Positions 31,290 to 46,100 of a stretch of DNA of 64,000 bases are shown in pieces (the first letter of the stretch is position 1; every line of letters starts with the position of its first letter). Source of the stretch: Nymphaea colorata (Eukaryota; Streptophyta; Magnoliopsida; Nymphaeales; Nymphaeaceae); the NCBI RefSeq assembly GCF_008831285.2, contig NC_045149.1, positions 19,853,035 through 19,917,034 of the forward strand. The letters are read 5' to 3'. Made by a program: the position numbers and the translations under genes. The notes beneath the pieces are model-generated. The model ran no database searches. It had not been told where the DNA came from and saw nothing but the letters and a program-made list of their open reading frames with translations.

Positions 31290-34058
31290 ATTTCTGTGGA
31301 AAAATGAAATGTTCGTGACATGTCTAAGTGTGACAAAGTGAATATCCAGGAGTAACAAATGTATAGACTATAGACAATTCATACTCCAAAATGCAAGTAA
31401 TAGGACCAACAATTTATCAGCTGAAAGAGGCAGAGAGAGAAAGAGAGATGAAATGGAGGGTTTAGCATTCAAGAAGTGACAAGGAGTCTATAGTAAATAC
31501 TCACAAGAAGTCCTGTCAAAGCTGTAAATCTTGACACGACCATTGGCAGTTTCTTAAGGTTCAAATTTACAAGAAGAGAACGCTCTAAAATGCTCTCATT
31601 AATTTCACGACAAAGCCTCTCAACCCTACAATAAAGTAAAATAAGTTTGTCAGGAAGAGAAAGTAGCGAAATGTGGACATGTGTATATGAGAGAGAGCGA
31701 GTATAAATGTTCTCCATGCATGTTAATGACAAGGTTATTAAGAATAAATAACAAAACAAACTCACCAAAGTCTCCCCTCACCATCAGCCAGGGAAAGCAA
31801 GATCTTTTCCACACTGTAATAACACTCCTGAACAGCATAAGCCATGTATTCATCCTTAGATATTCTATTCCAAAGGTCCATCTGTGTATCCTTGCAGTCC
31901 ACGGCCAAGTCTATGGCCAAGAATATCTGGATGTGTATTTAAGGTTAATAGAATGCCTTATCAGATTAGATTAGTTACAGTGCTTCAGAGAGGAAGAATA
32001 TGATGGTTACAGAAACACACCTTGCTACTTAGAAGAAAAAGCGGCCACTGAACCAATCTTAAATTTCCAAGATTGCTAGGCATGGAGAGCAAGTCCATTT
32101 CCCTGCAAACAAAGAAATATGTATAGTTATGACTTGTTGAAAACAAGCAAACACAAATTCCAAGAAGAGGGCGGCAGGTTGCAGTAACGATCTTAGACTA
32201 CCGGTTACTGATATAATCTTCCTCACGTAAACTCTTGATAATTTCATTCCAGAAAGGAGAAAATTTTGCAGCATCAATCTTTTTCATTTCTAGAGACTCC
32301 TGAATCAAGAAAGCAATTATCTTATCACAAACATATTATTAGGATGAAATTAATACGTTCAAGAAGAATTTTCCCATTTGCCCTTTCCTACTACTCCCAC
32401 CAAAAACAATAGTCAATTAATATAATCAACTAATCAGAGTGAAGTGAGAGAAAATAAAAACTGCAAACTTTAGCAATATAAAGTTACAATCACCAAGAAT
32501 AGAAGCAAATTCAAAGGAAACCACCTAGAAACAGAAAAATGTGTATAACCATAGTAACAGACGTCTACATAAAAGGGGCACTAGAGAAAAATAGAATAAC
32601 ATTAACGAATAAACTCTGTGTGCATAATAAGCGGATTATTTCATAAATTAATAAAACAAAAAAATCAAGGAGCATTGGAGGATATATAAATTTGAAAGCG
32701 CTTGTTAGAGTACGCCTATATAAATCACATCAAGGCTTCATTAACAAGAAAAATTAGAGGCCTAAAAGCACTATATTCAGACTTAAGTCACATGGGTACT
32801 TCAGTAAGGTCCCCGTACCTATGTCTTCATACAAACACGGCAAAGTGGGTGCTTGGGCATACTTGGGTACGTTTTGGATCAAAACTGATCCAAACTGCTT
32901 ACTTTACTTGATTTAGCTTGTTTTCAATTTGGTTTTCAGACAGTAGAGTTCTTCCTCATAGAATGAATAGATACTCTAAGAATGCTTAACGCAGAAATTT
33001 CAGCTTCAAAATTTCTTTTTATCTCTTTGGATATTCTTCAGAAACTATTTCTGACATATAAATAATCCGAACCTAAAAAATCATAACTATAACCCAATTA
33101 CGTTAACTAAATTAAATAGGCTATAGATATTTGACTTCTCAGTTTTTAAATTTCCAATACAATAGCCAATGGTGAAGATAACAAAACAAGGAGAAGGCAA
33201 ACAGAAAAACGAAACTAAAATCAGCACAAGAGAAGAACAAACAAGACAATGGACTGAAGATAAAAAGTTTAAGCATAATCAAGTCAACAGCTCACCTGAG
33301 AAGAATGTCTTTCAGAAGGAACCCTGTCATCATAACAGCCAAATCATTAGCACAACAGCCATAGAACCAGTGGGTTGTTTTGGGGGGAGGGCATGGGGTG
33401 AGTGGGTTGTGTGTGTGTATAAGAGGAAGAGTTCTGTTGAAGAGGCACCTCCTAGAACGGGATGAAACAAGATTTTTAACAAAAGCTTCTGGAAAACTCT
33501 CAAAGCGCTTGTGTACCATGTCTATGGTGCGAATCTGAGACAAACAAAGGCACCAAAAAAAAAAAAAGTCATTTCATGTTTGCAGGACAATTCAATCATT
33601 CAGATAATAAAAGTGTGGAGACAGTAGTAATGGTCCAAAACTCAAGGACAGAAAAAGATATCTACCTCTCCTAAACGGGCACGTGCCCCCATAATACCAC
33701 CAATCAATGCAGACAAGAGGGTGTACCAGATATGCAAGTCCAGAAGGTAAATCTAATAGGCAACACCATCAAAGCACAATAGTTATCACATAACCATACC
33801 ATCTTGAAAATGACAGAGAACAGTAATACTCACTGCAATTACAGGGGCCCAAAGACTTGCTACAGTTAGAGCATTGTGATTGTCTGCAGGAAGAAAGAGA
33901 CAAAAATAGAACAAGCACACAAATCTCAGCATTGAAAAGGATGCCATGAAATTTCTTATAACAAATTGATAAATCAATAACAGTTATGAGAACCAGTAAA
34001 TAGGAAAAAATTCAGATCCAGCATATCTTAGTTGTTGAAGTCCCAACTTAATACAAGA

Positions 34059-34106
<48 letters not shown>

Positions 34107-37100
34107 CACACGGATGCTCACTCTTTCAGTGGAATACCATTGTTGACACAAGTCAACACAGGTACAGACATGGATACGGCGTCGGGCACAGCTCAGGTAC
34201 GGCACTGACCTTCTCGGAAATAATTTTTTACAGGATTGGATTGAGTTTGGGCTTACTAATCCTGATTAATCTTTTTACGGTCTTGAACAGCCTGTAACTG
34301 TCTTCCAATTTTGACAACTTAGGCTAAATATCAAAGTTAAACCACTCCCAAGTTATTTTCAGAAATTGTGTTGCATCAGTAAAATCTATCAGCTACCATT
34401 AACCCATACACTATTGCATAGTGAAAAAGAAAAACACAGGATTATTAGGAAATATTATCCATAATATATGAGATGTGTACAACACATTAAATTGCACCAA
34501 AATGCAGATTATGTTGTCCAAATAATGACCAACAACTTCACTGTTTCAGCATGCCTAATTCAACTGGTCCACACAAGTGCTTTTACATGGAAGTGTCACT
34601 TTTACAAATTCTTAACTGAAAAGCAAAATTCAAACCATAATCCACCTGAACGTGCAGATGCAGCACATTATGTACACTCATACGGGCACAGAATCCAACA
34701 AAACCTGGTGTTACAAGTAGTCGACTCGGTTATACCCTTTCTCCATGTGAATCTTAAACAAGCACTGAATTCAGTAGCCAAAATAAACCAGTCAGTGTGC
34801 TAACTGTTACATACTCTATGGAGCTGACCTCATACAAAACAAAAATATTTGAAATTTATTATGGTTTCAGGTAAAACCTTTTAGGAGTTCTAACAAAAGC
34901 ATGAAAGCTAAAAGCCAGCTAAAGCATAAGCTATCATAAGCTATCAGAACTATGAAAACAAATGATCTTGTCTACTCAACAAGGTTTTCCAAATTTTAGA
35001 AGCTATTTGATGTTGAGTAATTATTGATGTGTCTATCCATTTCTCAATTTCTCTAAAGACGTGCAAGAAGCAGAATACACGTTTTTTGAAACATAGACAT
35101 CTCAGTGAAATATGTGGCACTTAAATGATTTATGTGATTGCGAATCAGGCCTGCAAGCATATGAAATCTATATCTTTCCCCATTCAGACTACATTTTCTG
35201 TGAGCTATCTACGATTCTACGGCTACATTTTCTATGAGCTATCTGTATTTTAGTCAACCTGATGTACTGATTTCGGCTTTACATTTTCCTGTTGTTTGCT
35301 ACATAGTACTTCTACAAAATGGCAAAATCAGATGAAATAACAAGCAAAAGAGGCAAACAGGCAATAACAGTACATATTCAAGACCTCAATTACGATGACA
35401 ATATATTTACATATAATGATAAACTCACTGACCATCCCCCAAACCAAGCAGAAATTTTACTTTCCCATCCCCCTACTCTCCCAAAAAAGGACCAAAGAAG
35501 ATATACTTACGCTTTGATACAAGGTCGCGCCAGGAATATTGTAAATCAGAAAGGTTCACAATTATTTTTGTTGGACTGACTAGTGGTTTTATCTGGCAAT
35601 ATTTTGAGGCAAAACCCAAAGAGTCAATTGAGCTTCACAAAATGTTCAAGGCTTCAAAGTAGAAAGATAAAATAACGTAAATTATTTACCTGGAGGAAGT
35701 ATGCAAATGAGAATTTGCAAACAAATATCACCAACCAAAAGAGCACATACCTGAAATATAGACATGGAATGCTGACAATGTAACAGAATGCACAACTCAT
35801 ATTGCTCTACTTAAGACACAAAAAACCATGTAGCCATATGGACAGATCATAATATCCTACTATTTCATGCTCGTTTTTCGAGAAGCAGAAAAAGACCATC
35901 CTGATACACAACACAAATAAATGCATACATGTGCGCTGTATACTAGAAAAAGATGGTATAGTATGTAGCTGTCAAGGATCTGGTTAGCAGATCATCCAAA
36001 CTAAACCCTTCAAACCAAAATCCATAGAGGGATAAAAAATACCAATTCAAGCTCAAACAGAAACAAAGTAACACTACCAACACCTAATGTGCACATAAGT
36101 ACAGATATGTACTAAATTGATGCACAAATACATGCATATACTTATATAAGTAATGCATACATATTAATGTATGTTTCTTTCCTGTCTCCATCAGAAACCT
36201 CAACTTTATGTAACAATATAAATCAATGTTATCTGTATCATACGATACGGACGCGTATCGTACGATACGTATTGTCTGTATCAAGATGAACGATACGGTA
36301 CGCTATAAATTTGCGATACGCGTGCGTATCGCACGCGTATCGCACGATATGGGATCAAAATTAAAAAGGGGCCCGACGGCCCCTTCTTTGCGTATTTTTT
36401 TAAAACCGACGCTCCTCTCTCTCTTCTCTTCTTTCTAAACATTGCAAGAGATGTGGGAGGGAGATTTGCATCAAGATTTGCCGGTGAAGAAGCTTTATTT
36501 CTCGTTGTGGGAAGCCTCGGGACAGTGGGAAGCTTGGAGGAAGAGGGTTTTTTGGTTTCTAACACCAAGAAGGTAAGAAATAACTCATTTTTTCCGTTGA
36601 ATCGTTCATTTGCAACAGAGGGGATAGAAGAAGCACTTAATGAAGAAAATGAAGATGATGATGAAGAATGAAGATGATGATGCAAATGACGATTGACGAG
36701 GCTTTTTGTCTTGAGTTTTGAAAACTATGTCAATATGTTTTGAGTTTTCACTTATGAACTTATGAATTGTGATGTAATTGAATACTCTTAGGCTGCTTAG
36801 TATGTTATTTTGATTTTTGAATGTTTGATTTCTTATTTTGGAATGTGTTGTTCATATGCATAGTTCATAGTTCATACTTCATATACAATGATGAATGTTC
36901 CTTTAAATACATTTTTCTTAAATTTTTCTATTTTTACTAGTTATCGGATTTTTTTTAGAATTTTTCTGATTTTTTCTATTTTTTATAATTTTTTAATATT
37001 TTTCACAAATTAAAAAATTAATTTTACGATACGTTACGATACATTTACGATACGGCATATAGGTCGGCCTGACCGATACACGATACGATACGGCAGTGAT

Positions 37101-40100
37101 AACATTGATATAAATAAAATAAAGACACAAATCAAAGATTATCACATATGCTGCATAACTTTTTAAGCAACAGAATCAGAAAAAACCTGGCATAGTCACT
37201 GATGCTTTCATAAAGGCCACGACCAACATAGTATCGTTCCTGCAACCAAGAAAGGATGTAATCTTTTACGCACAATGTAACATGAAAAAATGGAGGTTAA
37301 GCAGAGAAGAGAGAGAGAGAGAGCAGATGAACTATACCAAACCCTTCACACCAACATACCTCATACATCCATTGAAAAAATTGAAAAACCGACCACCGGT
37401 CACACTTGTCAGAAAGAGTGTGACAAGCAGGAAATTTTAGTAACACCGCAAGGAACAAGCGCAAGGCTGCATAGACCCCCAAAATGAGAATATATATCCG
37501 AAAATAAATTGAATTCAAAGGTTCCCGACTTCTGTCCTGCATAATTTTCCTGCATCATGCAACATTTGCAACGTTCAAACATGTAACAACAAAATGCCAC
37601 TAACATTTGCACAATGATGTTTAGTTTGCCATTACATAGATGATTGCTTTCTACTTACAAGTACAAGAAAGAAAGAAATGCCGAAGAGCAACCAAACCAT
37701 AAAAACCTAACACAGAGCCTTGCAATAGCAAGGCCTCTGGAAGTTGTATATGCCCCAAACATAAGCATCACATCCAAGCAGCCTACAGATCAACAATAGT
37801 AGTCTGGTTAAGGACCCGGAAAATGAAGAGTACACTGAGAGCAGACATAGAAGGAGTTACAGATGATTCCAGCACATGTTTAAACCAACTTATTTATTTA
37901 AAATTTAAATTTTATAAGAAAAAGGAGCCATACTCTCTATGAAATTCATAACAGCAAAAGTTGGTCCAAGGCTGAGCAATTGTTTGAAAGTAGTCGTGGT
38001 TAATTTTCCATTGTTGAAGCCAATGATTGTTAATCCCTGGACAACCAGAAGTTACGTGCATAAATCTTAGCTTCTTATTTCAAATGCAACAGAATAATCA
38101 TATAAAATCAAGGATAAACACACAATACAACAATTTGTAGGCATGACATCAAATTTGCTAAAGACAACCTGGAACATCATAGCCAAGAAAATCCATAGCC
38201 GGTGAAAGCTGCGGTACAGATGAAGAAATGTCCGATGCTCTACAAATCCATTTTTACTTGCCTGAAAATTATACAAACTTTAGGTCAAAAGAAGGAAAAC
38301 AAATTTCAGAACTCAAATTAAGTGTCAAAATTAAACTTAGGATGTAAATAGGTGAATTACTTAGTTTCAATGCACATGTATCAATGTGGAAATATTTTAC
38401 CATTAAGCAAATGCATGTCACATATTTAACATCACGCCTAGAACAAAGTTACACAAAAAACTAAGCTCTCAAGAATAATGCTACAATTTCACAATCGATA
38501 GAAAATAAAAAACTTTTTCATGAGAAAGTAGAACAATTTCCACAAAAAATACAAAAGCACATCAAATATTATAATATGTAAATGGGAAAAGCCGGATTTA
38601 CATAATTACATGTTTCGAATTGAAAGTATATATCAAAAACAAAAAATTGATAAACAGAGAGAAACTGTATGTGTAAGATGTGAAAAAAAAAAATTAATTC
38701 TAAACAAACAACTAAGAGTGAGTATCATGATGATATGTGATATTACAACAATAATAGTTTGGCATGTTTTTTCATGATACTTCGAGTTTCAGACAAGAAT
38801 TTTCAGTCACCATCATGAAGCTTCAAATTGGAAATATCCTTGAGATATTTTGGCGAGTCACTGACTGTTGTCCAACAAAAAAGATATTATTATTGCAGAT
38901 GTTGATGATTATAATTATCACATATACACAGCATTAAGGATACTATAAATCAGCATATACAGTGATGGGACTACTACGAACAAACAACTATTGAACAGCA
39001 AGTAAAGTAAGTGTTAGATTAAACAAACAATGTGAGAAAGGAAAAAGGCATCTGCTCAGCCAACAGAGCTGCCATATAGACAATCATTAAATTCTGGTAT
39101 GGAAGCTACCCCTCTCCATTTTTTAGATTTTTTGAAGAAAGGAGAATCCTTTCTCATAGGCCAGCTCAACTTCAGGCACCTATCTGACCTGCATAACAAC
39201 AAAAGTTGAAAAATAAATGAGGGATAAAACAAAAAGCAAGAAGAGGTATGATTACTGCAGCACAATTTTCAGGTTTTAGAGTCGGCAGGATGGACTGTGC
39301 GAAATTTTCTATTCATTTGGCAACTGACCTCTCTCAGGAGAAAATCTACTTAAAATGCTTTAAAAAATGTGAAACTAATTTAACTCCAACTGCAAGAAAA
39401 TGAAGCCTAACCAAAAATGCTCGTTGAAATCATCATAGTTGCGCCAGGCAGAATGTGCGGCCTTGCCATCATTATTCACATCAGCCTCCTGTAGATATAT
39501 TAAGGAAACAAAACTGATTGGCATGGAACCAAAAGAGTACTGACTTACTCATCTTCAAATATACAAATACAAATTAAAAAAATAAAGTAGTATTTTTCCT
39601 CCCTTTTCTTCCTTTCGAATAGAAGATAAACTATAGATCATGTTTACAAGTAACAGAATTCACCAGACCACAAATGCAATGCCCTATAAAAAAAAATGCT
39701 ACAATTCTACAAAAAAATATCTGCTGCCAAGAATACAAAGAGAAGCACGCTACAAACTAAATCAGGCATATCACAGTGTCTGCTAATGATTGGGGTGAGC
39801 AGCAGTGCCATATTAGCAACTAATTATAGGAGATACAAGAAATCATTTCCATCCTCTGTGTGTATGACGACGCTTAGCTGCTGAAAATGGATCCTTCTGG
39901 CAGGTAAGTGCATGGACACACAGATGCACATAAAAGTCATTTTCTAACTTCACCCTAAAAAAATTCAAAGTTCATGCAATGTTTATCTGGAAAAAAAGGG
40001 ACTCCAAAACATGAACATGAAGCACTTATATCAAGATGTTCTTTTTCAACAAGTCGAGGAAGCCTCCCCTCCCCTGCACATTAGGAGGCCACCAATTGGC

Positions 40101-43100
40101 AAAACCTTTGACATCCCTCTAGCCCATCAAGTACATCTATAACATGATTGGCCATGCAATGTACCAAAAAGAATAATTAATTTATACTATTTGGTCCTAT
40201 CTGGCTTGTGAAAGCAATAAAATTTAACCAGGCATGCCCTGATGGGACTGGGCATTACTCATGGATGAAAACTGTTACAGACATCACGAGATTTTCGAAA
40301 ATCTTGCTATATTTACTATAAAAACAAGTAAAAATAAAAAAAACTTGCAATTGTTTGTCACTCATTTATTTTACTTTTTCCTAAACTTTAGATTTTTTTT
40401 AATTTGCTGACATTTTTGGTGAAATTTTCCCGAAAAGAGCAACTTCGCCAAAAAATTTGTTAACCTTATGATGCTGTAACAGAACATGAAATCCAGTAAA
40501 ACACCAACCTGAGCCAAGATGTTATATATAGGGCTGATGATCTCATCAAGGAATGACACAGTCCCTGACTCAGTTGTACAGCTCTTTGCAGGTTGAGCAA
40601 CAGGATGATCTAGTATCACATCCAATTCCTTTGCCATCTGAAGATTCCCAATTTACATGGAGGATCCAACTTTGGGATCAAAATTCAGTATTCACAAGTC
40701 ACACAAGCAGATAGCATATGGATTTAATAGCACATAGAAATATCTAGAGTTGAAGTAGGGGTAAATACAGAAAAGAAATGGCTTTTAATTTATGCCACGA
40801 GAACTAGAAGCAAGAAATGCATCAGTTTCAAAGCAGTAAACTCCTATTAGGCTTATCCAGAATAAAAGGCTTATCAAGAATAAAATGGGCTTATCAAGAA
40901 TAAAATGCCATGTCGCCACCTAATTTTAGTCAAATGTACAAAGACAAAAGCACAAACATTCGAAAGTAGTTCTGTACATAATCAAAAACTTACCAAAAGC
41001 AATTATTCTGAAGGGTATGCTTAATTTGATAGTGGTTTGACTGCAGGACTGATTCAGATTTCAAACCAGACAAGAATAAACACACTTTCTAAGACGAAGT
41101 TTTCAATTCTTCGACAAGGACACCTTATCAAGAGATGCATATATAACCTAACACTTTTTCTTCCTCCAGAACAGGGGAATGTTTGACAGGCCTAGCAAGG
41201 TACTGTGGCACCTTGTCTACCAAAAATGATTGCACCTACAGGGGTGCGACAGAAATAACAGAAAAACTAAAACGCAATGGAATGTCTCCATGGTCAGCTA
41301 CATGTTTGTTTCCACCTTAGCGTGGCTAGGATGGAGTATCTCAATGGTGCTTTTGGAAACACTCCATCCCACGGTCCACCTAACGAGCTACCCTTAAATA
41401 TGACCACAAGCCACCATTTTTGTCGAAGATTGACACTAATCTTTTACAAAATTCCAAATTTATTTCACAAATCCCTAAACACCCTTGAAGACATGCATGT
41501 AGATAACTTGATGCCATTTGGAAAATTCCATTTTGCACCTCCCACAAAATCTGTAGCTAAAATGGGTCAGTGTTCGACTTTTACAATTGCTTGGGATGTT
41601 AAGCAAAATTACAAGAAAATTGGATATAAATGCAAGAACAAATCCAAGTCCAGAAATCAATTAAATCAAAATGGATCTACTATATATTAGCATTTAATTA
41701 TGATACTAAACACCAACACCATTAATCCAACAATGTTTATCAAATATTATCTGCAGAAGAAAAGAACAATTATAATAAAAAAGAGAATAGCACTTACTTG
41801 GTGAAATATATAACAAATACATTCCGGCAGAAAACGAACATTTGAAGCTTCCCCCCATATTAAAAAATACAAAGAAATGAAAAACAACTTCCTTTCCCTG
41901 ATGACAGCCTCCACACTGCAGGCAAACACAAAACGCAGGTGATTTATTGTAACTTACAAGTTGAAGGGTTGAAAGAGTACAGAAGTCAAAACAACCTGCT
42001 CCATGCAGACCGAATACGCAAGTACTTGCACCATTTCATATAGTTATCCATAACTTTCAAAAAAAACTCTGTAATGACCTTGTCATCTATTCTCTGCAGG
42101 TTAAAACACAAAATAGCACATTCAGAGATGCTTTTGTGTTTCCTGGTGTTCTACTAATTCTAGTCTGCTGTAGCAACATCAGATAAAAGTACAGATATAA
42201 AATGTGGTAAGGGCCCAGTGGTGCCCGCCCCCCCCACCCCCCCCCCCAAGAGTGAGGAACTCACAAGCACATCAAACTTCTGCCAGAAAAGGTGAATCCA
42301 TAGCCAAACCAGGCAGGAATGATAAAAGGGGGGCATCAAATATCAAATATTTGATAGATGTAAATTTTCAGTTAATGAATGATATTCAAGATCCTTCTGA
42401 CAACTAAACATCTAATATCACAAGTAGTATCAAAATCTAACCATATCATAAATTGGCTGAATAAACAACATGGCCAGCATAGCATATGACAATACCTTAA
42501 ACCCAAAACTAGGGAGGACGATGCCTCCATTTACTGTTAGAATCATTGTTATTAGAGCGCATGTCTCAATGCGTGAGGCATGCGCCTCAATACGCTGAAC
42601 CCAAGTAAATGCATCAAGGCGTTTGGGTGACGCACAGCTTTTGTTTTTATGAATTTGAATGCCCAAATTTCACTCTTTCAAGGGTTTTGAGTGAAAACCC
42701 TCAAGATTTTTACCGTCCCTCATTTGTGTCAAACCGTTACTGTGTTTGAGCAGCAATCCCACCAGTAACAGATTTTTGCTTATCCGTTGTTGATTCCCAC
42801 CACCAGTGACCCAGCCTCAGCCCTCAGGCCTCAGGTACCTCTCGCACCTTCGAGCCTAATATATTATCTCTCTCTCCCCCTCTTCACTGGTCTCCAATTG
42901 TTGATTTGCTTGATGTAGGGTTCACTAGAAAGTTTCGCATGGATTCTCTTCCTTCTCTCTTTCTTGTGTGGTAGTTCCTCGTTTCCTTTCATTTGTTTGG
43001 TTTTCCAGTTCACACGCTCTCTTCTTATTTCAAGCTGTTGAAAGAAAGGTCAACTTCATCATACATGGATTTTGTTTTCAAAAGAATTCAACTATGACAG

Positions 43101-46100
43101 AATGACAATTGTGTATATGCCTTTGTCTACTTATATGGCTTTTATCATGTGTTTATAACTTTATATTAAATTTATTGATCCTCTGGGATGATTGATTACT
43201 TATAGGCTATCCATTTCTAAATGCTTTTTCCTACCATCTGCAACGTGTTTGACAAAATGCCACAGGGTTGTGCGTGTAGTTCCTTCCAAGATCAGTTCTT
43301 CGAATGTTTGATTTGTCAATGTAAGCGGATTCATTTTTGCCAATGCTCTAAAGCTTATTTTCCAATTTTCACACATTTGAGGTTGGCCTTCCATTCATTT
43401 CTCCAGGCCTTCTGAGCTTCAATATCTTGTATTTTTTTGTGACCTGCCAGTTTTTCAAATATTTTTGCATTCTGGATTGCATTTCTTTCTTTTTTTCTTC
43501 ACTACCCTGCTACCCATGATTGAGAAGCCAACCTTGAGAGTGCTCAACTCTAGTGAACCTTTCTCCTCATCAAGTTCACCAGTTTTTGTGAAATGTTTAG
43601 GAGTGGTTCCTTGTCAAAAAGTGTTTATTTCTTTCGTTTTGGTCTACTGTCTTTAGTTAATTATCTGAATTTATGTGTCTACTTGCATTCTACATACACA
43701 GTTGTTGTAGTCTGTGCACGGATAGTAGCCGCCCTTACAGGAGTTGACAATCTAAAGCTGAACCCCTCTTTTGAATTAGGTGCCTAATTTCTCATCTTGA
43801 TAGGTCAATCTGGGAATTACTCTAAACTGGTTTTTTACTTACATATTATTTTGCTTCTTGTTTTTTATTTTTGACATTATTTTTATGAACATTACATATT
43901 AGACAATTTTTGTCCTGAAACTTATGCTTCATTGCGCTTCGCTTGGCTACGCCTTCATAGGCCTAGCGCATCACTTCGCATTATCACACTTAACAACATT
44001 GGTAAGAATGCTTTTTTAGCTTGAAGTAATACAATATATAAGTATTATCATATTAAAGGTTATCCACACAAAAATTATACCTAGAATTCTGTCTCTTGAT
44101 CTCTCCTCTCATAACTTCATGAACTTCTTATATGGTGTCAGCAAGTATAAAGAGTCCCTTTTTCCTTCTTTCTTAAGAAACCCCTTCCAAAATATTTGGC
44201 TCCCAAATTTTTTCCACTAAACGTGATCTGCTTTCCAGTATATTGTCAGTTTAATCTGGATTTGCATATATCTACTTGACAAATCTAGGAAAAGACAACA
44301 AATACATATATCTAACATCAATAGAAGCTTTCTCCAAAGTAAAAGAATGAACCTAGTCCCAACATTAGTACAAAAAGGAAGGGGACCACAACCACTCATC
44401 ACCCCTTTTCCTCCACCCCCCTCCTCCCCCCACCCCCGGCCCCACATCACCTTTGTCTATCCACAGCTCTCCCTTGTGCCCCTAAGAAGGAAGATATCAA
44501 ACATAGTCACAAATTGGATAAGTTTTTGCTTCTTAGGTCAACTTTGTCAAACGAATGTCTCAAACAAAAAGAAAGATTTTGTTTGACTTGACTATTCCTA
44601 CTTATTCCAGTTTCTTCATCACGCCTTTCTTTTCTACCTTAACTTGTTATCTCCTTCTCCACTTTCATCTTCAAGTTAAAACTCGTGGCACATCCACCAC
44701 ATATACTAAAAACTTGAATTTATGTCCGTCCACAAGAACAGCCAAATTCATCCATAGAAAGAGATTTAGACCAGATGAGCTACTCAAGTGACTGCTCCAG
44801 TTTCACCTCCGTGTATTGAGGAGTCAAAAGCAAGAAGATGGTACTCATTTAGTCAATGAGCTCCCATACCGCCATACAGGTAATTACGAACCATAAAATA
44901 GATGATCATCTATTGTTTCTTAACTTGAAGATGAAACACTTGTCAATTAGCAGCTACATATGAAGCTTTATGAAGTCTAGCCCTGTGGACCTAAGCAAGA
45001 ATATACCTGGAATAAGCTGGTGATCACAGACTAGTTTTTTTCCAGAACAGCTACACTATTTCAAAGTACTTGCACTAAAAGCCTCAGAAAACACCAAGAA
45101 CATTCTTCTGAAAATTAATGTGAATTCAGCCACAAAATAAAATTTATCTTTAAATACAAATATAAAACAATGTAATGAACCTGAAATGAATATAACAAAA
45201 TTCAATATAAAGGGTCAGTGATGTCATGGTTGCAAGCAAAGCGCCACAACCAATGGATAATGATCATACAGTCCAATAACCAATGTATAGGCAGAAGTTA
45301 GAAAGTCTCGCTCCCATGAAGCTAGGTATATAAACTTACTGGTTCCACCCCAGCAGGTATGGCAAAACAAGACTGTGCATTTGCTACAGAAAGAATAACA
45401 TTTTCACGCTGGTTCCTCACATTGTCTTTCTGCATTTAAAAACTGCAAGCGTTAACATGAAGATACCACGGTATTTATCCTATCACCTATGTACATATCA
45501 GGCATCAACTAAGCATTTACAGAAGCCATGCACAAGAGACTTTGAAAAAAATGACCTGAAAACCGAAGACATACTGAAGAAGATCAAACATGTCTAAACG
45601 ATGCTGCTGGGAATCCTCCATGTGAGAAGGAAGTTCAGGAAAGTTAGCTGAATACCTAATAGCAGAGACTGCAGCTTTAACCTGTAACGATATTATCATG
45701 AAGTTTTCTTGTCAAAATTTTAATGTAACAAAATGTGATCATTAATCCAACAGAGAGATAGTAAAATACCTCAGGAAACCATCCAATGGCATTAGTCAAT
45801 GACGGGGCATCCAGTGGCACAATATTGTATGGTGTAAGTTCATCCGTAGTTGGCTTTATTTTTCTCAACTAAAGCACGGCAGAAGCATGAAAAAGATAAG
45901 AATCTTCTCTCTCTGTCTCTCTCATATTCTATGTGTGTATATATATATATTTATTTATTTATTTATATTTCTATAATTTTACATTCAGGAAAGGCTAATA
46001 TATGCTGAATAGGATAACAGGCTTTCCGACTAAAAGCATGATAAAAGGATACCATCAATATCATCATAGATCCATGAATGACTAACCTCTTCATGAATTT

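Noticed and set aside
36281-36685. 134-codon frame on the minus strand
   Set aside because: It lies inside hAT-like copy A, is the complement of the acidic-tail frame, and consists of low-complexity serine and histidine runs.
42204-42407. Proline-run frame near 42219-42247
   Set aside because: It comes from a C tract in intron 7 of the callose synthase gene.
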